DNA from: Symsagittifera roscoffensis
Lineage: Eukaryota > Xenacoelomorpha > Acoela > Convolutidae
Assembly: GCF_963678635.1 (NCBI RefSeq)
Contig: NC_087067.1
Span: 43,249,829-43,313,828, forward strand
Length of the DNA stretch: 64,000 bases
Direction of reading: 5' to 3'
Shown here: one piece after another, positions 19,348 to 30,649 of the stretch
Numbering within the stretch: position 1 is the first letter of the stretch
How the letters are laid out: each line of letters starts with the position of its first letter
Translations under genes and position numbers: made by a program
The notes under the pieces: generated by a model
Databases searched by the model: none
What the model saw: the letters and a program-made list of their open reading frames with translations, nothing else
Told to the model about the DNA's origin: nothing

Positions 19348-20560
19348 ATGGCAGTATTCGCGAAAGATGGAATTGAGGTACGAAACCTGCTAAGAACTAA
19401 GCCGCCATTAGTTGAACCTTCAGAACCTATTTACGAGTTCGAAATAACGGGCGAAACGGAAGCACAGAGGAAAAACCGGGATGTTTGAAATCAGGAGAAA
19501 CGAGTTGGTTGGGAAAATCACGTGATCAAAGCCCGGGAGAAAGGAGTACTATGTAACTCATTTTGTTGGGATGAAGGAGATGCAAAAGTACGCAGTTATT
19601 TTTTTCTATGCCTCGGAGCCGAGGGGCAACGACAGGTCCAACAAAGAGACCAAGTTTGGTTTTACACACAGTTACTACGAATGATCTCATGACAACTCTA
19701 GAAGATATCTTCGTCACAACTAGAATTGTAGCTTTTGAGAGATAAAACTTCATTTGCAGAAAGCAAAAGAAATCAGAAAGTCTTGAACAATTCCACGCGG
19801 ACTTGGTAGAACTAGCTTTGAGAGCCGATAGTGGAGATCGAGAAGACGAGTGGGTAAGAGACATGCAAACCGAGAAAATTGCAGAAGAATTATTAGCACA
19901 AACGGAAAGCCCACAAGATGCATATGAATATGCAATACGCCTGGATAAAGGTATAGAACACAATCGCACAAGGAAAATAGACCCATTTGGAGGGCAAACG
20001 GCAACAACAAAACAAGAACCAGTACATTACATAAACACACGTGGCCGCAATAACTACACTAACAACCAAAGTTCACAGAGAGCTCGTGGTGGATTCCGCG
20101 GTCGACCGTATTCATGTGCAACACAAAATATAAGAGGACAGCAACAACGGAATACAAACTTCAACACCCAAAACAATGCTATAAATGTGACAATCAAAAT
20201 GGACAAATATATATATATATACAGTCATGTCCAGCAAAAGATAAAACTTGTTCAAAATGTGCCAAACAAGGCCATTTTGTAAAAGTCTGTTGATCTGCGA
20301 ATGTTAATTGCATGGTTGATGGAAACGAAGAACAACAAGAGAAAATTGAGATTGAAAGTCCAGAAACCGATAACGACACAGTTGCATTCGCAGTGCTTAC
20401 ATCAAAAAATGGTTGCGATGATTATCAAAGCGACAAATTTTCGGTTATGCCAATTGCTGAAGCATTCGAATTTAGGAACACGGCTAATTTGTCTGACGAT
20501 GACCTAAGCGGTCACATCGTAAAACTAAAAGCAAATACAGAAGAGTTATCGCTATCGCTG
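19348..20560 (+). pseudogene. gag: gag, frameshifted
   Basis: Gag packages the element RNA. A first ATG frame (MAVFAKDGIEVRNLL) runs from 19348 to a TGA at 19486. After frame changes, a capsid-like helical stretch is readable at about 19790-19960 (LADLVELALRAD-type, then EKIAEELLAQTESPQDAYEY). An RG-rich segment (RGGFRGR) and a CCHC zinc knuckle (CSKCAKQGHFVKVC, 20249-20290) follow; a TGA comes directly after it. A TA dinucleotide run at about 20205-20221 coincides with a frame change between two knuckle-like motifs. The frame after the knuckle stays open to 20587, overlapping protease as is usual for a -1 shift. The gag frames are not joined here. Confidence 0.8.
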
Positions 20561-21063
20561 ACTCTGGAAGTCCGATGTCTTTTCTAAATGAAAAAAACCG
20601 CGCGGCGGTTACAACAGAACGACAAGTCAGCTCTATTCAAATTTATCCCACCAGAGGGCACCGCCAGAATTTTAGCTTTCGACAATGGCGAAACAATAAC
20701 TCCATAGGAAGACTAATCATAACTGTCGAATCAGGAGACTGGAAAATACAAGCAGCCCCTTTTTTCATCGTGGTTGATCAAAAAGCAAACATCATAGGTA
20801 GAAACATACTACAACAAAAAGGGATAAAACTCATTCAAGAAAAAACAAAAACGAAGCAACGTGATGCATATACAAGAATTAGAAGAATCGGACTCGGATA
20901 TCAAACAATGGGTCAGAGATATTTTCAGCAATTATGCATACGTATTCGAAAATCAAAAAACCTCGTAATGAAAACCCAATTAAGCAAAGACGTAAGCCCA
21001 ATTCAACAAAAAAATCATCGCATCCCGGTGCAGCTACAAGAACGAGTTGAAGCAGAACTATGA
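20530..21063 (+). pseudogene. pol: pol: aspartic protease region
   Basis: Retroviral-type aspartic protease, which cuts the polyproteins. The catalytic motif ADSGSPMSF is at about 20557-20583, and the family's second conserved hydrophobic-Gly-Arg motif (NIIGRNIL) at about 20789-20812. The frame continues toward reverse transcriptase and is broken by TGA at 21061. Confidence 0.8.
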
Positions 21064-21700
21064 GAACTCTTTGATCAGAAACACATTATCAAATTAGATA
21101 AATTTTCGGATAGACAATTCATTAGCCCGATTGTAATAACCGTCAAAAAGGATCAAACAGTTCAATTGGCGTTAAACGTCAAGAAAACAAACCAATTCAT
21201 CCATAAGAACAAATACCAGATGCCCATTATAGATTTGGTCTTTGAAAACATCGCACCAGTGATCAAACTGGACAAATCAGTACAAACACTATTTTTAAAG
21301 CTAGATTTACGGTTTACGTACTCACAAATCGCTTTTAGTCTTACTGGCGGCAACGCCACTGAGGCATACCAATTTCAAACTGGGTTCTATGGTCTCACGG
21401 ACATGCCAGCCGAATTTTAGAAGCAACCGATCTAACACTTACCAATTGTAGAAATACTTACGCGTATCTCGATGACATACTGATAGTAACAAAAGGATTC
21501 ATAGAGTTACATCGACAAAAACTCTAAGCAGTCCTGACAAAATTAGGTGAAAAAATATCGCTATATCCTTGGATAAATGTAAGGTTGCATGTAAACAGGT
21601 TGAGTGTCTAGCGTATACCATCAATAGTGAGGGAACCAAACCACTCATAGAAAAAACAATTGACATTTGAGGCATTTGAAACGTAATCGCCAGCAAAAAC
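21064..21700 (+). pseudogene. pol: pol: reverse transcriptase, disrupted
   Basis: Readable in order are FISPIVITVKK (finger region), LALNVKKTNQF, KLDLRFTYSQI (position of the first catalytic Asp), GFYGLTDMPAEF and, in another frame, YAYLDDILIV with the YLDD catalytic pair at 21465-21476. A TAG at 21418 and at least one frameshift between 21420 and 21459 separate these motifs. The motif set is typical of Gypsy reverse transcriptase. Confidence 0.88.
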
Positions 21701-21924
21701 TTTTAAACCTTTAAAAAGTTTTATGGGCTCTATACATCACCTCACTCTGTATATACCAAAACTAGCACAAACAGCAGCTGCATTGAGCCCATTGTTGAAA
21801 ATTACAGAAAAAATAGAACGATTGACTGGAAACCAGAACACAAAACAGCATTTAACAACATCTTGAAGTTAGTCTCTGAAATAACTCAAAAAAAAAAAAC
21901 AATTTGATCAGCTTTTTAGAGTCC

Positions 21925-22270
21925 TCATTGGAACAAAATTCACCGGAAAGACGGATTGCCATAGCCTATGCGTCACGTTTCTTAAATTTATTTGCGGGAA
22001 ATTACTCAGTAAATGAACTAGAATTACTCGGGGTAGTTTGGACCATCTAACATTTTAAATACTATTTTTCTGGAAAGCATTTCACCGTCATTACAGACCA
22101 TCAAGCTTTGATCAGCGCTTTAAATGCGTGCGAAAGATCAAAAACTAGTCAGAGTAGACTAACACGCTGGATCGACCGACTAATACCATTTTACATTGCT
22201 ATTAAGCATCTGGCGGGCAATAGAATGGGATTAATAGATTATATGTCACGAAATCCAGTTGGATTGGAAA
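21925..22270 (+). pseudogene. pol: pol: RNase H region
   Basis: RNase H removes the RNA template during reverse transcription. Recognisable motifs are IAYASRFL, ELELLGVVW, FTVITDHQAL, SRLTRWIDRL and HLAGNRMGLIDYMSRNP, which together mark the RNase H C-terminus and tether of Gypsy elements. One in-frame stop lies between ELELLGVVW and the following sequence. Confidence 0.85.
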
Positions 22271-23240
22271 TGTCCCCAAACGAGTTTTATGAGGAATTTG
22301 TTGTAGCATCAATTAATGCTCAAATAAACAACCTCGAGTTGATTGACAATGTCATTGTTAACAATTTAGCCAATCAAAACAGAGCAGAGTGTCAGCTGAT
22401 CAGAAAGCGCGCGGAAAACAAAGGGTTATTGAATAACATTTCAAACGCTTATTTAACATCTCAACAATCCACACGTTCCGAAAGCGGTCAATTAAAACAT
22501 CGCGGCCAAATTCGTTTTCACTCAAAATCAACTAGAAATCAGTCAGCTCAGTTGCATTTATTCAAAAAATTCTAAAAATGCGCGATCCCATAAACATAAT
22601 CAGTCAAAACAAAACGATAAGCCGAAAACCAGAAAAAAAAAAGTTTTAAGGGAGGATTTATTCAACACAAAAAGAAATCGTCGGAGACATGGGGCCGAAA
22701 AGAATTGGCATCCCAGCGGCAAGGCTCGTTGGACCGGGACGAAAATTTATCAGACCCGGGGTGGCATAAACGGCCACAACAAAAGCCACGAAGCCAACAA
22801 CTTCACAAATCACAAAGCCGGACCACTCATCCTCAAACGTACAAGACGCGCGGGAACTACTTTCATCAAAAAAACCAGCAACAAACTTTCCAAAAGTTTC
22901 ATTTGAGGCAAAAACCTGAGCGACCGGTAAACGAGCACAAAAACTGAAATTGACAATGACTTGCGCCGCATTAACGGAAACGATTTTATCAGTGGTGTCC
23001 ACACAAACAGACTCCGCCACGAACAATAACGACGATTCGAACAAAATTTGCGTCAGCCGAGTGGAACCAAACGTTTGAGTACAAGAGGAAAGGGCCACCA
23101 ATGTGGAACCCGCAACTTTGACACAAAATCCCACACAACTCGAGGCCAGCCATGATCTCAAAACTGAAGGACAACGATTGAGAACAAGGTAAAGAAAAGA
23201 GACTGGGAAGCCATCAAATCCTCTTACGTACAATACTGGC
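22271..23240 (+). other. Long RNase H-integrase spacer in pol
   Basis: About 970 bp separate the YMSRNP motif from the integrase zinc-binding region, longer than I expect for Gypsy elements. Part of it codes a Gln/Lys/Arg-rich segment in one frame (about 22705-22947), and stops are frequent. The 201-codon minus-strand ORF across it (22658-23263) is a composition shadow. It may be a pol linker expanded by an insertion. Confidence 0.45.
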
Positions 23241-24033
23241 ATATTATCTGTAACCGGCTTCACGTCCGAGAGGATTGTCTACTAATCGACGAGAGGATCG
23301 TGATACCCCCTCAGTTGCGCCAAACAGTCCTCGATAGCCTCCATCTAACTCAACCAGGATCGGCCGCCATGTTGGATCTCTGCCAACCTGTTTGATTTCT
23401 CCACATTCTCTGATCGATAGTTGAGATGGCTCAGAGTTGTAACCACTGAACGGAGCAAGGTAAAAATCTCAAACGAATTATAGGGAAAATAATTCGTTCC
23501 AGATGGAACCGGTTGTAGAATTCAACGGAGAAGTCCGATTAGATTTTGCCGGGCATCTCCGTGATGAATTAAAAAAAGACGCTTACACTTTACTTGCGAT
23601 AGATAAGTGGTCAAAATTTCCCACTGCAAAAGTTGTGTCGAGCACAACAGCGGATGTTGTCATTAAGTTTATGCAAAAATATATCTCCAACAATGGAGTA
23701 CCACGCAGACTAAGATGCGACCAGGCGCAGTCATTCAGGGCTAAGAAATTTCAATTATTTTGCAATACAAGTAACATTAAACTGCTTTTTGCTCATAATC
23801 ATAGGGCAATAGGGGTGGTAGAAAGAATGATTCAAACTCTAAAATGTAGGCAATCCATAATAAAAATAGGCCAAACAAATACACAGTACAAACTCGCTTC
23901 AGTTGTAGCAGAAATTAAAAAAACTTTACGGTTTACACCACACGTCGTTACAAAAATTTCATCTCTTGAGCCAAATATGGGTAGGAAACCAAACACTCCT
24001 CTTTCAAACGTAGCCACTAACGTGAAAACTTAA
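23241..24033 (+). pseudogene. pol: pol: integrase, disrupted N-terminus
   Basis: Integrase inserts the DNA copy. The zinc-binding region is readable around 23250-23390 (LLIDERIVIPPQLRQTVL, then LHLTQPGSAAMLDLC), ending in stops. The core is an open frame at 23503-24033, whose first codons are ATGGAACCG. Catalytic residues sit at Asp14 (RLDFAGHL), Asp73 (RCDQAQSF) and Glu107 (GVVERMIQTL). Asp73 and Glu107 have 33 residues between them instead of the usual 35, so two residues seem to be missing near HNHRAI. The likely HHCC-core junction contains further stops. Confidence 0.85.
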
Positions 24034-24753
24034 ATTGAGAAGTGCAAAACATGCATGTTTAGATCGAACGAATCTTACAAAGCCGCCACTGCCGGTGGAA
24101 ATATTGCATGATATTCAACGATGGTCGGAGGATGAGGTTTCCAACAAGAGTTGCGCATCAAAAACAAAAGTCGCCAACTTTACCGAAAAAGCTTCAGAAA
24201 GCAACCAACTCACCTACAATACAAGATTCAGGTGCTAAATCTAAGAAAACCAAAGAAAAAATTAAAGATAAGTTAAACGTAAGATAAAAAGGGTTACAGG
24301 TAGCAAGATGAAGGATCCCAAATAGTTCAAACAAAAGTACAAAACTATCGACGTAAAAACTTTAACGTACACGCCGCACACAGCATGGATTCAAACCTTT
24401 GGAAAACAACCAAAATTTTTAAGAAATAACGGAGTCACTTTTGTTCCATAACCCTCTAATATACGGACCATACAGGCCTTCTCGGCTAAGTGAATACATT
24501 GCGTGCAAATCTGCGAGGAGATCGGGACCTTGTCTACGTTTTTTAGACAGAGCATCCCAACGCGCCACAATACCTGATGTTCAAGGAGGCCAAAGAAGCT
24601 AACAAAACAGGAGAAAGCGGCAGGGCAACAAGGTAACTAGATCAGTTCAAAGAAGAGAAAAGCGAAGCCCACTGGAAGAAGATTAGGCGGGCATCCGACT
24701 AACAAGTTACAACCAACACGTGGCATGAGTCTACAAACACATGAGAAACTGCT

Positions 24754-25344
24754 ATGGCGTCACAAAGTAACACTCCAGAGGAACATGATCAATCGTCCAC
24801 TACATCCGAGAACTTAGCCTACTCACATAAGCGACTTAATAAGAAAAGCACTACTCCATCAAACTTCGTCATGCCGACCAGAAAATCAACACCTAATCGA
24901 AAATCGACACTGACAAACGCACTCAGTAACCCAAATCCGATTAATACAATAAAGGAGACAAACCGTGAAACAAAAGCAATACTATAGTTCGAAATTGATT
25001 TGCCACCAGTCAAACCCGAAACAGGCACTAAACCAAGCTTAAACTCATTAATAAAAGAAATGGGATTCACAGACAAGACTCCGGAATACCAGGCCTGTGT
25101 CAAGTTTTCTGAAGCCATTAGCCCCATTAACAAGAACAAAAACACTGCAGTTGTTGAATTAACTTCACCAACAGAAAGCGCGAATGATAATACAGAAATT
25201 CTATTTATGAAGAAGAAGAACGAAACGGGAAAAATTACGAAAGAAAAGAAGGATGAACAAACGCACGTAAACGAAGAACACGAAAAGAACACTGAAGATG
25301 ATAACAATAATGAAGAGGACACAAAAACCCGAACCGAAAACTGA
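24754..25344 (+). pseudogene. Extra 3' ORF of the LTR element, unknown
   Basis: An ATG frame of 196 codons interrupted once, by TAG at 24985-24987. It lies where retroviral elements carry env, but I see no signal peptide, transmembrane segment or Cys pattern. The first half is Ser/Thr/Asn/Lys-rich. The middle (SLIKEMGFTDKTPEY, KFSEAISP) looks ordered, and the C-terminal 60 residues are extremely charged (KKNETGKITKEKKDEQ, then an acidic Asn/Glu run). It could be a separate accessory protein or a detached integrase tail. No homologue is recognised. Confidence 0.55.
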
Positions 25345-25439
25345 ACATAAAGACAAAAGCAGGAACTGTTGAAAAGTAAAGTCCCCAAGGGACTATAAAA
25401 CTCATATCAAAAACACTCCTTATTATTTAATTCCTCGTT

Positions 25440-25448
25440 AAGGGGGAA
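25440..25448 (+). promoter_or_regulatory. Polypurine tract (AAGGGGGAA)
   Basis: A purine run directly abutting the 3' LTR, the normal primer site for plus-strand DNA synthesis. Confidence 0.85.
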
Positions 25449-25703
25449 TGTCATCCGGCTGGGATTGATAAAATTATCATATTTGATATGTACCTTCTAT
25501 GTTGAACTCACTGTGCTAGATATCTTGTTATTTGGTTGGTTGATCTTGATAGGCATTAGACATACGTTGTTCTTGAGCTTTAGCTCAGTTGTCAAAAAAT
25601 GTTGCCTTTCAAGTAGTTGTTTTATATCGCCTCGCTTAGAACTTTCGGTTTATCAATCCGTTCGGATTCAACAATTAAAACGTTCAGACGCAGACGTATG
25701 ACA
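25449..25703 (+). repeat. 3' LTR, 255 bp
   Basis: TGTCATCC...GTATGACA, the same length as the 5' LTR and about 89% identical by hand count. Followed by the GGGAG duplication at 25704-25708. Confidence 0.9.
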
Positions 25704-25894
25704 GGGAGCACAAATTACGCTCTCCACTGAAGCAGAATTAAAGCAAAAAAAAACGGAGCTTGACTTTTAAGTCAAAGTAGGGTTTGTTTGTATATCTGCT
25801 AGCAGAAAAAATCTACTGGCCCAGTTTTTGCAAAATTTGGTTGAAACATCAATTTATTTTACTAATTAGTTAAAATTCTAAAATTCTTCAATTT

Positions 25895-26125
25895 AAAGGG
25901 GCGAAGAGGGGAGAAGAAATGAAAAAAAAAATGGATTCAACCTCCTCGCCACCCAAAGGCTCCCTCCCCTTTGGTATTATCTTACGACCTCCAATTTTTA
26001 GCTGGAATCTTGTATTTTTTGGTCAGATCCTTCCAAGAAGTGCCAAAAAACGACGTTTTTGGCCTTTTGTTTTAAATATTTGCCTGCGGCACAGTTTTTT
26101 TAAATAGAAGCCTTATAATGTTTCG
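25895..26125 (-). mobile_element. hAT-type MITE family A, decayed fragment
   Basis: Read in reverse it follows family A: GATTCAACCTCC...CACCCAAAGG, then AGTGCCAAAAAACG and TTGCCTGCGGCACAG. Both termini are lost or diverged. Confidence 0.45.
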
Positions 26126-26129
26126 GTAG

Positions 26130-27003
26130 AGCTTAGAATCAGTTTGGTAGTCCTAGAAATCACACCCTCGAGAAAAACTAGATCCGCGTTTTTCTGTTGG
26201 AGACAACCATTATCATAAAAAATTTTGGTGTTTAAATCCTTTTTTTGAATTTAATTACCCAAACGTTATTTCTATGATAGAAAAGAAAGAAATATTTATA
26301 ACCTTCCCACTCGCCCCAAATGACTAGGTTGTCTAAGAATTGCCGCGTCCAAATTTTGAGTTTCCACTTTCCTTCTTTAGTCAGGTTATGCATTGTTTTC
26401 AATCCCAGCCAGAAATCTGATCTGGTGCTCATGCCTCCAAAACCATTCTCGTATTCAGAGAAGTTTCTATGAAAGTCAACGTCAAATTGACCTCGTCGTT
26501 GAAAAACGATGCTTCCCTCCTGAAATTTATGTTTCCAATTATGATCAAACTGATTACATCATAACAAATATTGATCAAAATGATTACGTCTCAAAAGGGA
26601 TATTTCTTTAAAGACGTAATTTTATGAGATTTCTCAAATGGCAAAAATTCGATGCATATGAAACACCATAAGCTATTTTTTCGGGCAATCTTTTTTCAAA
26701 ATCGTTTTTGCAAATTGCCTACTTTGCCACTAATTTGTTGATAAAAGATGTTTTTCAAATTGCGAACTCAATTAAGAAAAAAAAAACATTTCAAGTTATT
26801 GTTTTTTAAGAAACAATTTACTTTCCCATCTTGCATTCAAGTTTTCTATTCTACTAAAAACAATTTTTGAAAACAATTTACTTTCCCATCTTGCAATCAA
26901 GTTCTCATTTCTACATGTTTCCCATTCGGTTTACCAAAAATTGTTTCATACTAAATTGTTGAAAATGTTCGTTCTTATGGTTTCTAGAAAAAATTTTCAT
27001 TAC
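26130..27003. other. AT-rich tract, nothing recognised
   Basis: Contains one short direct repeat, AACAATTTACTTTCCCATCT, at about 26811 and 26872. No gene or RNA seen. Confidence 0.5.
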
Positions 27004-27503
27004 TGTTCCTACTTTCGTAACAAAAGTAACGGAATATTTGTGCTCGGGGTGGGTTTTTTTTTTTAGACAATTTTCGACTTTTTAACAAGGCATTTTTGAC
27101 AGTTTTTTAAACATCATTCTAAAAGTATTGTTGTCCTGAGCTTAAATTTGAGAAGATGCTTCATATTTTTTGTTAGGGTCGTTTAAACACTGTCATTTTG
27201 GCCAATTCACAAATAACGCGCGATATATTTCGAGATTTAGTTCGTCTTAGAAATCATTCCAAATTGGTTGGAGAAAGCTTACTTACCATAATTGATTTTG
27301 TTAATAGGAGCGAAATCCAATCATTTTATATGGCGTGTGGGGGGATAATTTTCATAGAAAAAATTCCAAATTTTCGAAAAAAAATTGTTAATTTTATTTT
27401 ATTACATTTAATTTTTTTATGTTATATATATTATTATTACTCCATAAACGTTAAGAGGTAGTCGGAACATTCAGGGCTTCGCCCTGATAGCAGCAGTCTT
27501 GTT
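27004..27503 (+). mobile_element. Helentron-like element, copy 9
   Basis: 500 bp, from TGTTCCTACTTTCG through GTGCTCGGGGTGGG and AACGCGCGATATATTTCG to GTAGTCGGAACATT, the stem-loop AGGGCTTCGCCCT and CAGCAGTCTTGTT. Some internal blocks are shortened. Confidence 0.75.
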
Positions 27504-27611
27504 TCATTTTCTATTTGATACAATTTTCATTTTTGAGCTGGTTTTTTGCGCAGCAATTCCGTTTCCTTGTTGTTGATGGATAGGGAGGGTAAATAGAAAA
27601 GGCCACATATT

Positions 27612-27805
27612 ACGAGGCCAAAATGTGCGTTTTGTGAAGTATAAGCTGAGTCCGCTGCAAGGACGCTCCCTTCGATCTTCTTTTATTCCTTCTTTTTATT
27701 TGGTCGTATCGACAAATTTTAAACGCTTTTAAAGATTTGTCTCTGGAATCCAAGAATATACAGACCCAAAACTGTGCGCCTATCCAGTGCACAGTTTAGC
27801 CTCGT
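27612..27805 (-). mobile_element. MITE family E, 194 bp
   Basis: Inverted termini ACGAGGCCAAAATGTGC and GCACAGTTTAGCCTCGT. Internal sequence is the reverse of the copy at 40431-40624, and the two are exactly the same length. No clear target duplication is visible. Confidence 0.75.
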
Positions 27806-27862
27806 GTTGTATAAAATTTATACAGGTATATGCATCGAACTATTCACCGTTTTTAACCCAAA

Positions 27863-28192
27863 GGATCAACCGTATAATTAACCTTCAATCAATTTAGGGG
27901 GGGGGGGTGATAAACTACTGGTTTTTCATAATTTATTCAGAAGGCAAAGTTAATTGATCTAATTAATGAAAAAATTTGATTCAAAAATGACATTGAATAA
28001 AACTTTGGTTAATTAACAGTAAAAATAGGTATTCCTTTTGAAAAATTTTCTCAAACGGTCTATTCTGTGCTTTTGTTGGAAATGACTATTTGATACAAAA
28101 TCGATTTTCAAAATTAATACGTGGCTCGGGGGAGGTTATACGGCAGGTCCCGCAGGGGGAGGGGAGATTGTACGGTTGATCCAACTTATATA
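27863..28192. mobile_element. MITE family F, 330 bp
   Basis: Inverted termini GGATCAACCGTATAAT and GATTGTACGGTTGATCC, with poly-G/C blocks just inside each end. A second copy, in the other orientation, is at 38939-39242. No target duplication is obvious. Confidence 0.7.
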
Positions 28193-28820
28193 ACTAATTG
28201 CTGTTTCAAAGTCATCAGGTTTGTTTGATGTATAACATCATTTATTATTTATGATAAGGCATCTTAATGCGCTCATTCAAGAAATCAGTTTGATTGTTTC
28301 AAATTAATGCTAATTTCAATGGCGTTATTTTTTTTGTTGTTGTCAACATAAAAAAACTGTTATCTGGATTGCAAATTTCCTCCCATCATCTTACATTATT
28401 TTCGTATAATGCTTAAATGCCTAACTAATATCCGGTAGGAAATCCGTAGACCAAAAAACATAATAATACAATTTCAAAAAAAAGTCTATGGAATAATGCC
28501 TTATTTACAAACTTTTGCTTAATTTGTATAATTGTTTCTAATTGTGACTTTTAATTGCTTTTTTTTCTGGTATTGGCATAAACATTTGTGTTTTTTGATA
28601 TATAAAAAACAAGTTTGGGAAAAAGTGGTGCATAATTAGTTTCTTCATATGGAAACTATATAAAACAAGTTTTTCGGGTGTGACACTGAAAGTATTATTT
28701 GAGATTAAAAATACAGAAAAACCCATAAGTTTGAAGCGCTAAATTTTCGTTGAAACGCTTACCCAAAGCTTAGAGTTTTGTTATTTTTGCTTAAAAATTT
28801 CTAAGTTATCAATTGAAACT
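28193..28820. other. AT-rich tract, nothing recognised
   Basis: No gene, RNA or repeat shared with the rest of the window is seen. Confidence 0.5.
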
Positions 28821-28828
28821 ACTATATG

Positions 28829-29231
28829 CAGGGGAGGATCTAGGATTTTCTCGAGGGGGGGGGGGGCGGATTTTCCAAAAAACTTCGAAATTTTCTTTGA
28901 TTTTTTTTCTAGGTCGACCAAACTGATTTTTGAGCTCTTCAAAAGCATTAAAAAAACCCTGTTTTGGCCAAATTTTCTGCGTCGAAGGCAAAATTTTGAA
29001 TGTGCACTTTTTGGAAATTTTGACCAAAAACTACTCTCCCTCAAAATTAGTATATATTGAATTAGTATAAATTAGCTCAAAATTACTATAAATTAGCTCT
29101 CCAGAAAAATTTTAGGGTCCGTCACCAAAAATGGATATCTCAAAATAGTACAAAGGGGGGACACTTTGGGTCGGCAGGGCGTCGAATCCCTGAGAAAGGA
29201 AACATAAGCCCCCCCCCTAAATCTGCCCCTG
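28829..29231. mobile_element. hAT-type MITE family A, 403 bp
   Basis: Starts CAGGGGAGGATCTAGG and ends AAATCTGCCCCTG. Perfect 8-bp target duplications ACTATATG lie at 28821-28828 and 29232-29239. Internal marks are GGTCGACCAA, TTTTGAGCTCTTC, GCACTTTTTGGAAATTTTGA and GGGTCGGCAGGG. CAGGGGC-type termini are typical of hAT non-autonomous elements. Confidence 0.85.
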
Positions 29232-29670
29232 ACTATATGTATAAATATTTTAAAGTCGGTGACTGAAAATTTGAATAATTAGAATCTTTGTCATAATCGA
29301 TTGGCAAAACAAAGTGTAAATAAAGAGAAATTTAATTTTTCAGTTCAAGGAAAACTGTTACGCTTTCCATCTATGAAAGAATACTAATAACAGAACTTTC
29401 AAACTCCTTTTACTTCTGGAATCGACTGAAATTGTATGATTAGCGTTTGTTCTTATATTGAAATGGAATGACAAGCTTTTTCGCCAATATGCTTAAAAAA
29501 CCAAATAAACAGATTCAACCCTGGTTTCTGATATTGAATTAGACTTCAGTTTGCACAAGAATAGTCTAACATTTTCAAAACCGCCATGTTTCAAAATCCC
29601 ACTTTCAAAGCAGGAAAAAAAGAAGACTTTTACTCGAAATTAACACACCTCTTTTTTCGCGTCCATTGAG

Positions 29671-29748
29671 TTCAATCTTGATTCGAGGTCGTTCGTTTTA
29701 TTTGAGAGGGAGATCGTCAGAGTTATGCATGATGCGAGCAGAATCTAA
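29671..29748 (+). CDS. Weak candidate terminal exon
   Basis: A pyrimidine tract (CCTCTTTTTTCGCG) leads to an acceptor-like CATTGAG at 29670, followed by 25 open codons (FNLDSRSFVLFEREIVRVMH...) to TAA. The composition is protein-like and richer in G+C than its flanks. No partner exon is seen and no family recognised. Confidence 0.2.
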   Translation, partial: FNLDSRSFVLFEREIVRVMHDASRI

Positions 29749-29936
29749 AGCAATATTATCAACTGTTCTGTTCTAAAAATTGATTAAAAAAATTTATTCA
29801 GCTCTAATTTTACTTTAATTAACGTTTTTGCTTAAGCTTGATATGAAATTCTTCTCATCCTTTTTCTCAATCAAGTATTTTCTTCGGAGTTTCCATTTAA
29901 CTAAGAAATGAGTCTCAACTCATATTGATAAGACTG

Positions 29937-29998
29937 ATTTTGTAGCTCAGCTGGGGAATACTTTCCTGGTGCGGGGTCCAATTGCTGAAAATCTTCAT
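29937..29998 (+). other. tRNA-like relic
   Basis: TGTAGCTCAGCTGGGGAA resembles a pol III A box and D arm, and GGTGCGGGGTCCAATTGC resembles the T arm. GATTTT and AAAATC could pair as an acceptor stem. The whole is only about 60 nt, too short for a functional tRNA; the anticodon arm seems deleted. Possibly a tRNA pseudogene or SINE head. Confidence 0.3.
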
Positions 29999-30649
29999 TG
30001 CATTTTTCCCGAAACCGATTTTTTTTTGAAAAACTGATTGTGTCAATCTTCTGCTGCCAAACCTTTTTGTATGAGACCAAAACTGACATACATTGGGTTG
30101 AGTTCACCGCTTTTGTCATTCCGTAGGGCATGGTATGTATACGTTGTCAATAGTAATATTACTTGAATCCGTACAGTTTGGTTTCCCGAAGAACCTATCT
30201 CAAGCGCAAACAAGAGATAACAAAGATAGCCTATTACTTTGCAAGTAATTTTAAAATTTTTACCAAAATCTTTTGCGGAATTTTTTTTTATTTTCAAGTT
30301 TTTGATTGCCAAAATTGCGCTAAAAACTCTAAAAGCTACTTGCACTTGAGTGAAACTAAGTTTTCACTGGTATAATTAGGTTTAAATAAGCTATTGTAAG
30401 CCTATCCGGGTTGAAGCCCCACCGTTAATTATCACTTTTTCTGTAGTATCCCAGTGATCGCTATTTTCTAGCACTGAATCATGCATAATTCAGAGTTTTT
30501 TGAACAGCTTAACATGCGGTTTTTCAGAGCTATTTCAGTAATGATTGCGTAGAAAATCATCGCTAAAACTTAGGACTTTTTAACCCATTCTAGTAGCTTT
30601 CAAATGAGAATTTCAGTTGATAAGCCTTTTAACTTGAGGTCAGCTAAGG

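Larger units (their letters stand above)
19000..25703 (+). mobile_element. Full-length Gypsy-type LTR retrotransposon
   Basis: 6,704 bp with two 255-bp LTRs, a primer-binding site, a purine tract and the order gag-protease-RT-RNase H-integrase, which defines the Gypsy (Metaviridae) arrangement. The perfect GGGAG duplication shows this is the original insertion, not a rearranged piece. Every reading frame carries stops or shifts, so it cannot be autonomous. An extra ORF follows integrase. Its sequence is more A-rich on the plus strand than the flanks, as is common for retroelements. Confidence 0.92.

Noticed and set aside
19526-19969. 147-codon minus-strand ORF
   Set aside because: It overlaps gag on the opposite strand and has a shadow composition (Ser/Leu/Cys-rich); the plus-strand gag motifs explain the region.
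22658-23263. 201-codon minus-strand ORF
   Set aside because: It is antisense to the degenerate pol linker of the LTR element, with a Val/Ser/Phe-rich composition expected from the complement of A-rich coding DNA.
24819-25388. 189-codon hydrophobic minus-strand ORF
   Set aside because: It is the complement of the Lys/Glu/Asn-rich 3' ORF; poly-Phe/Ser/Val runs are what the antisense of such codons gives.
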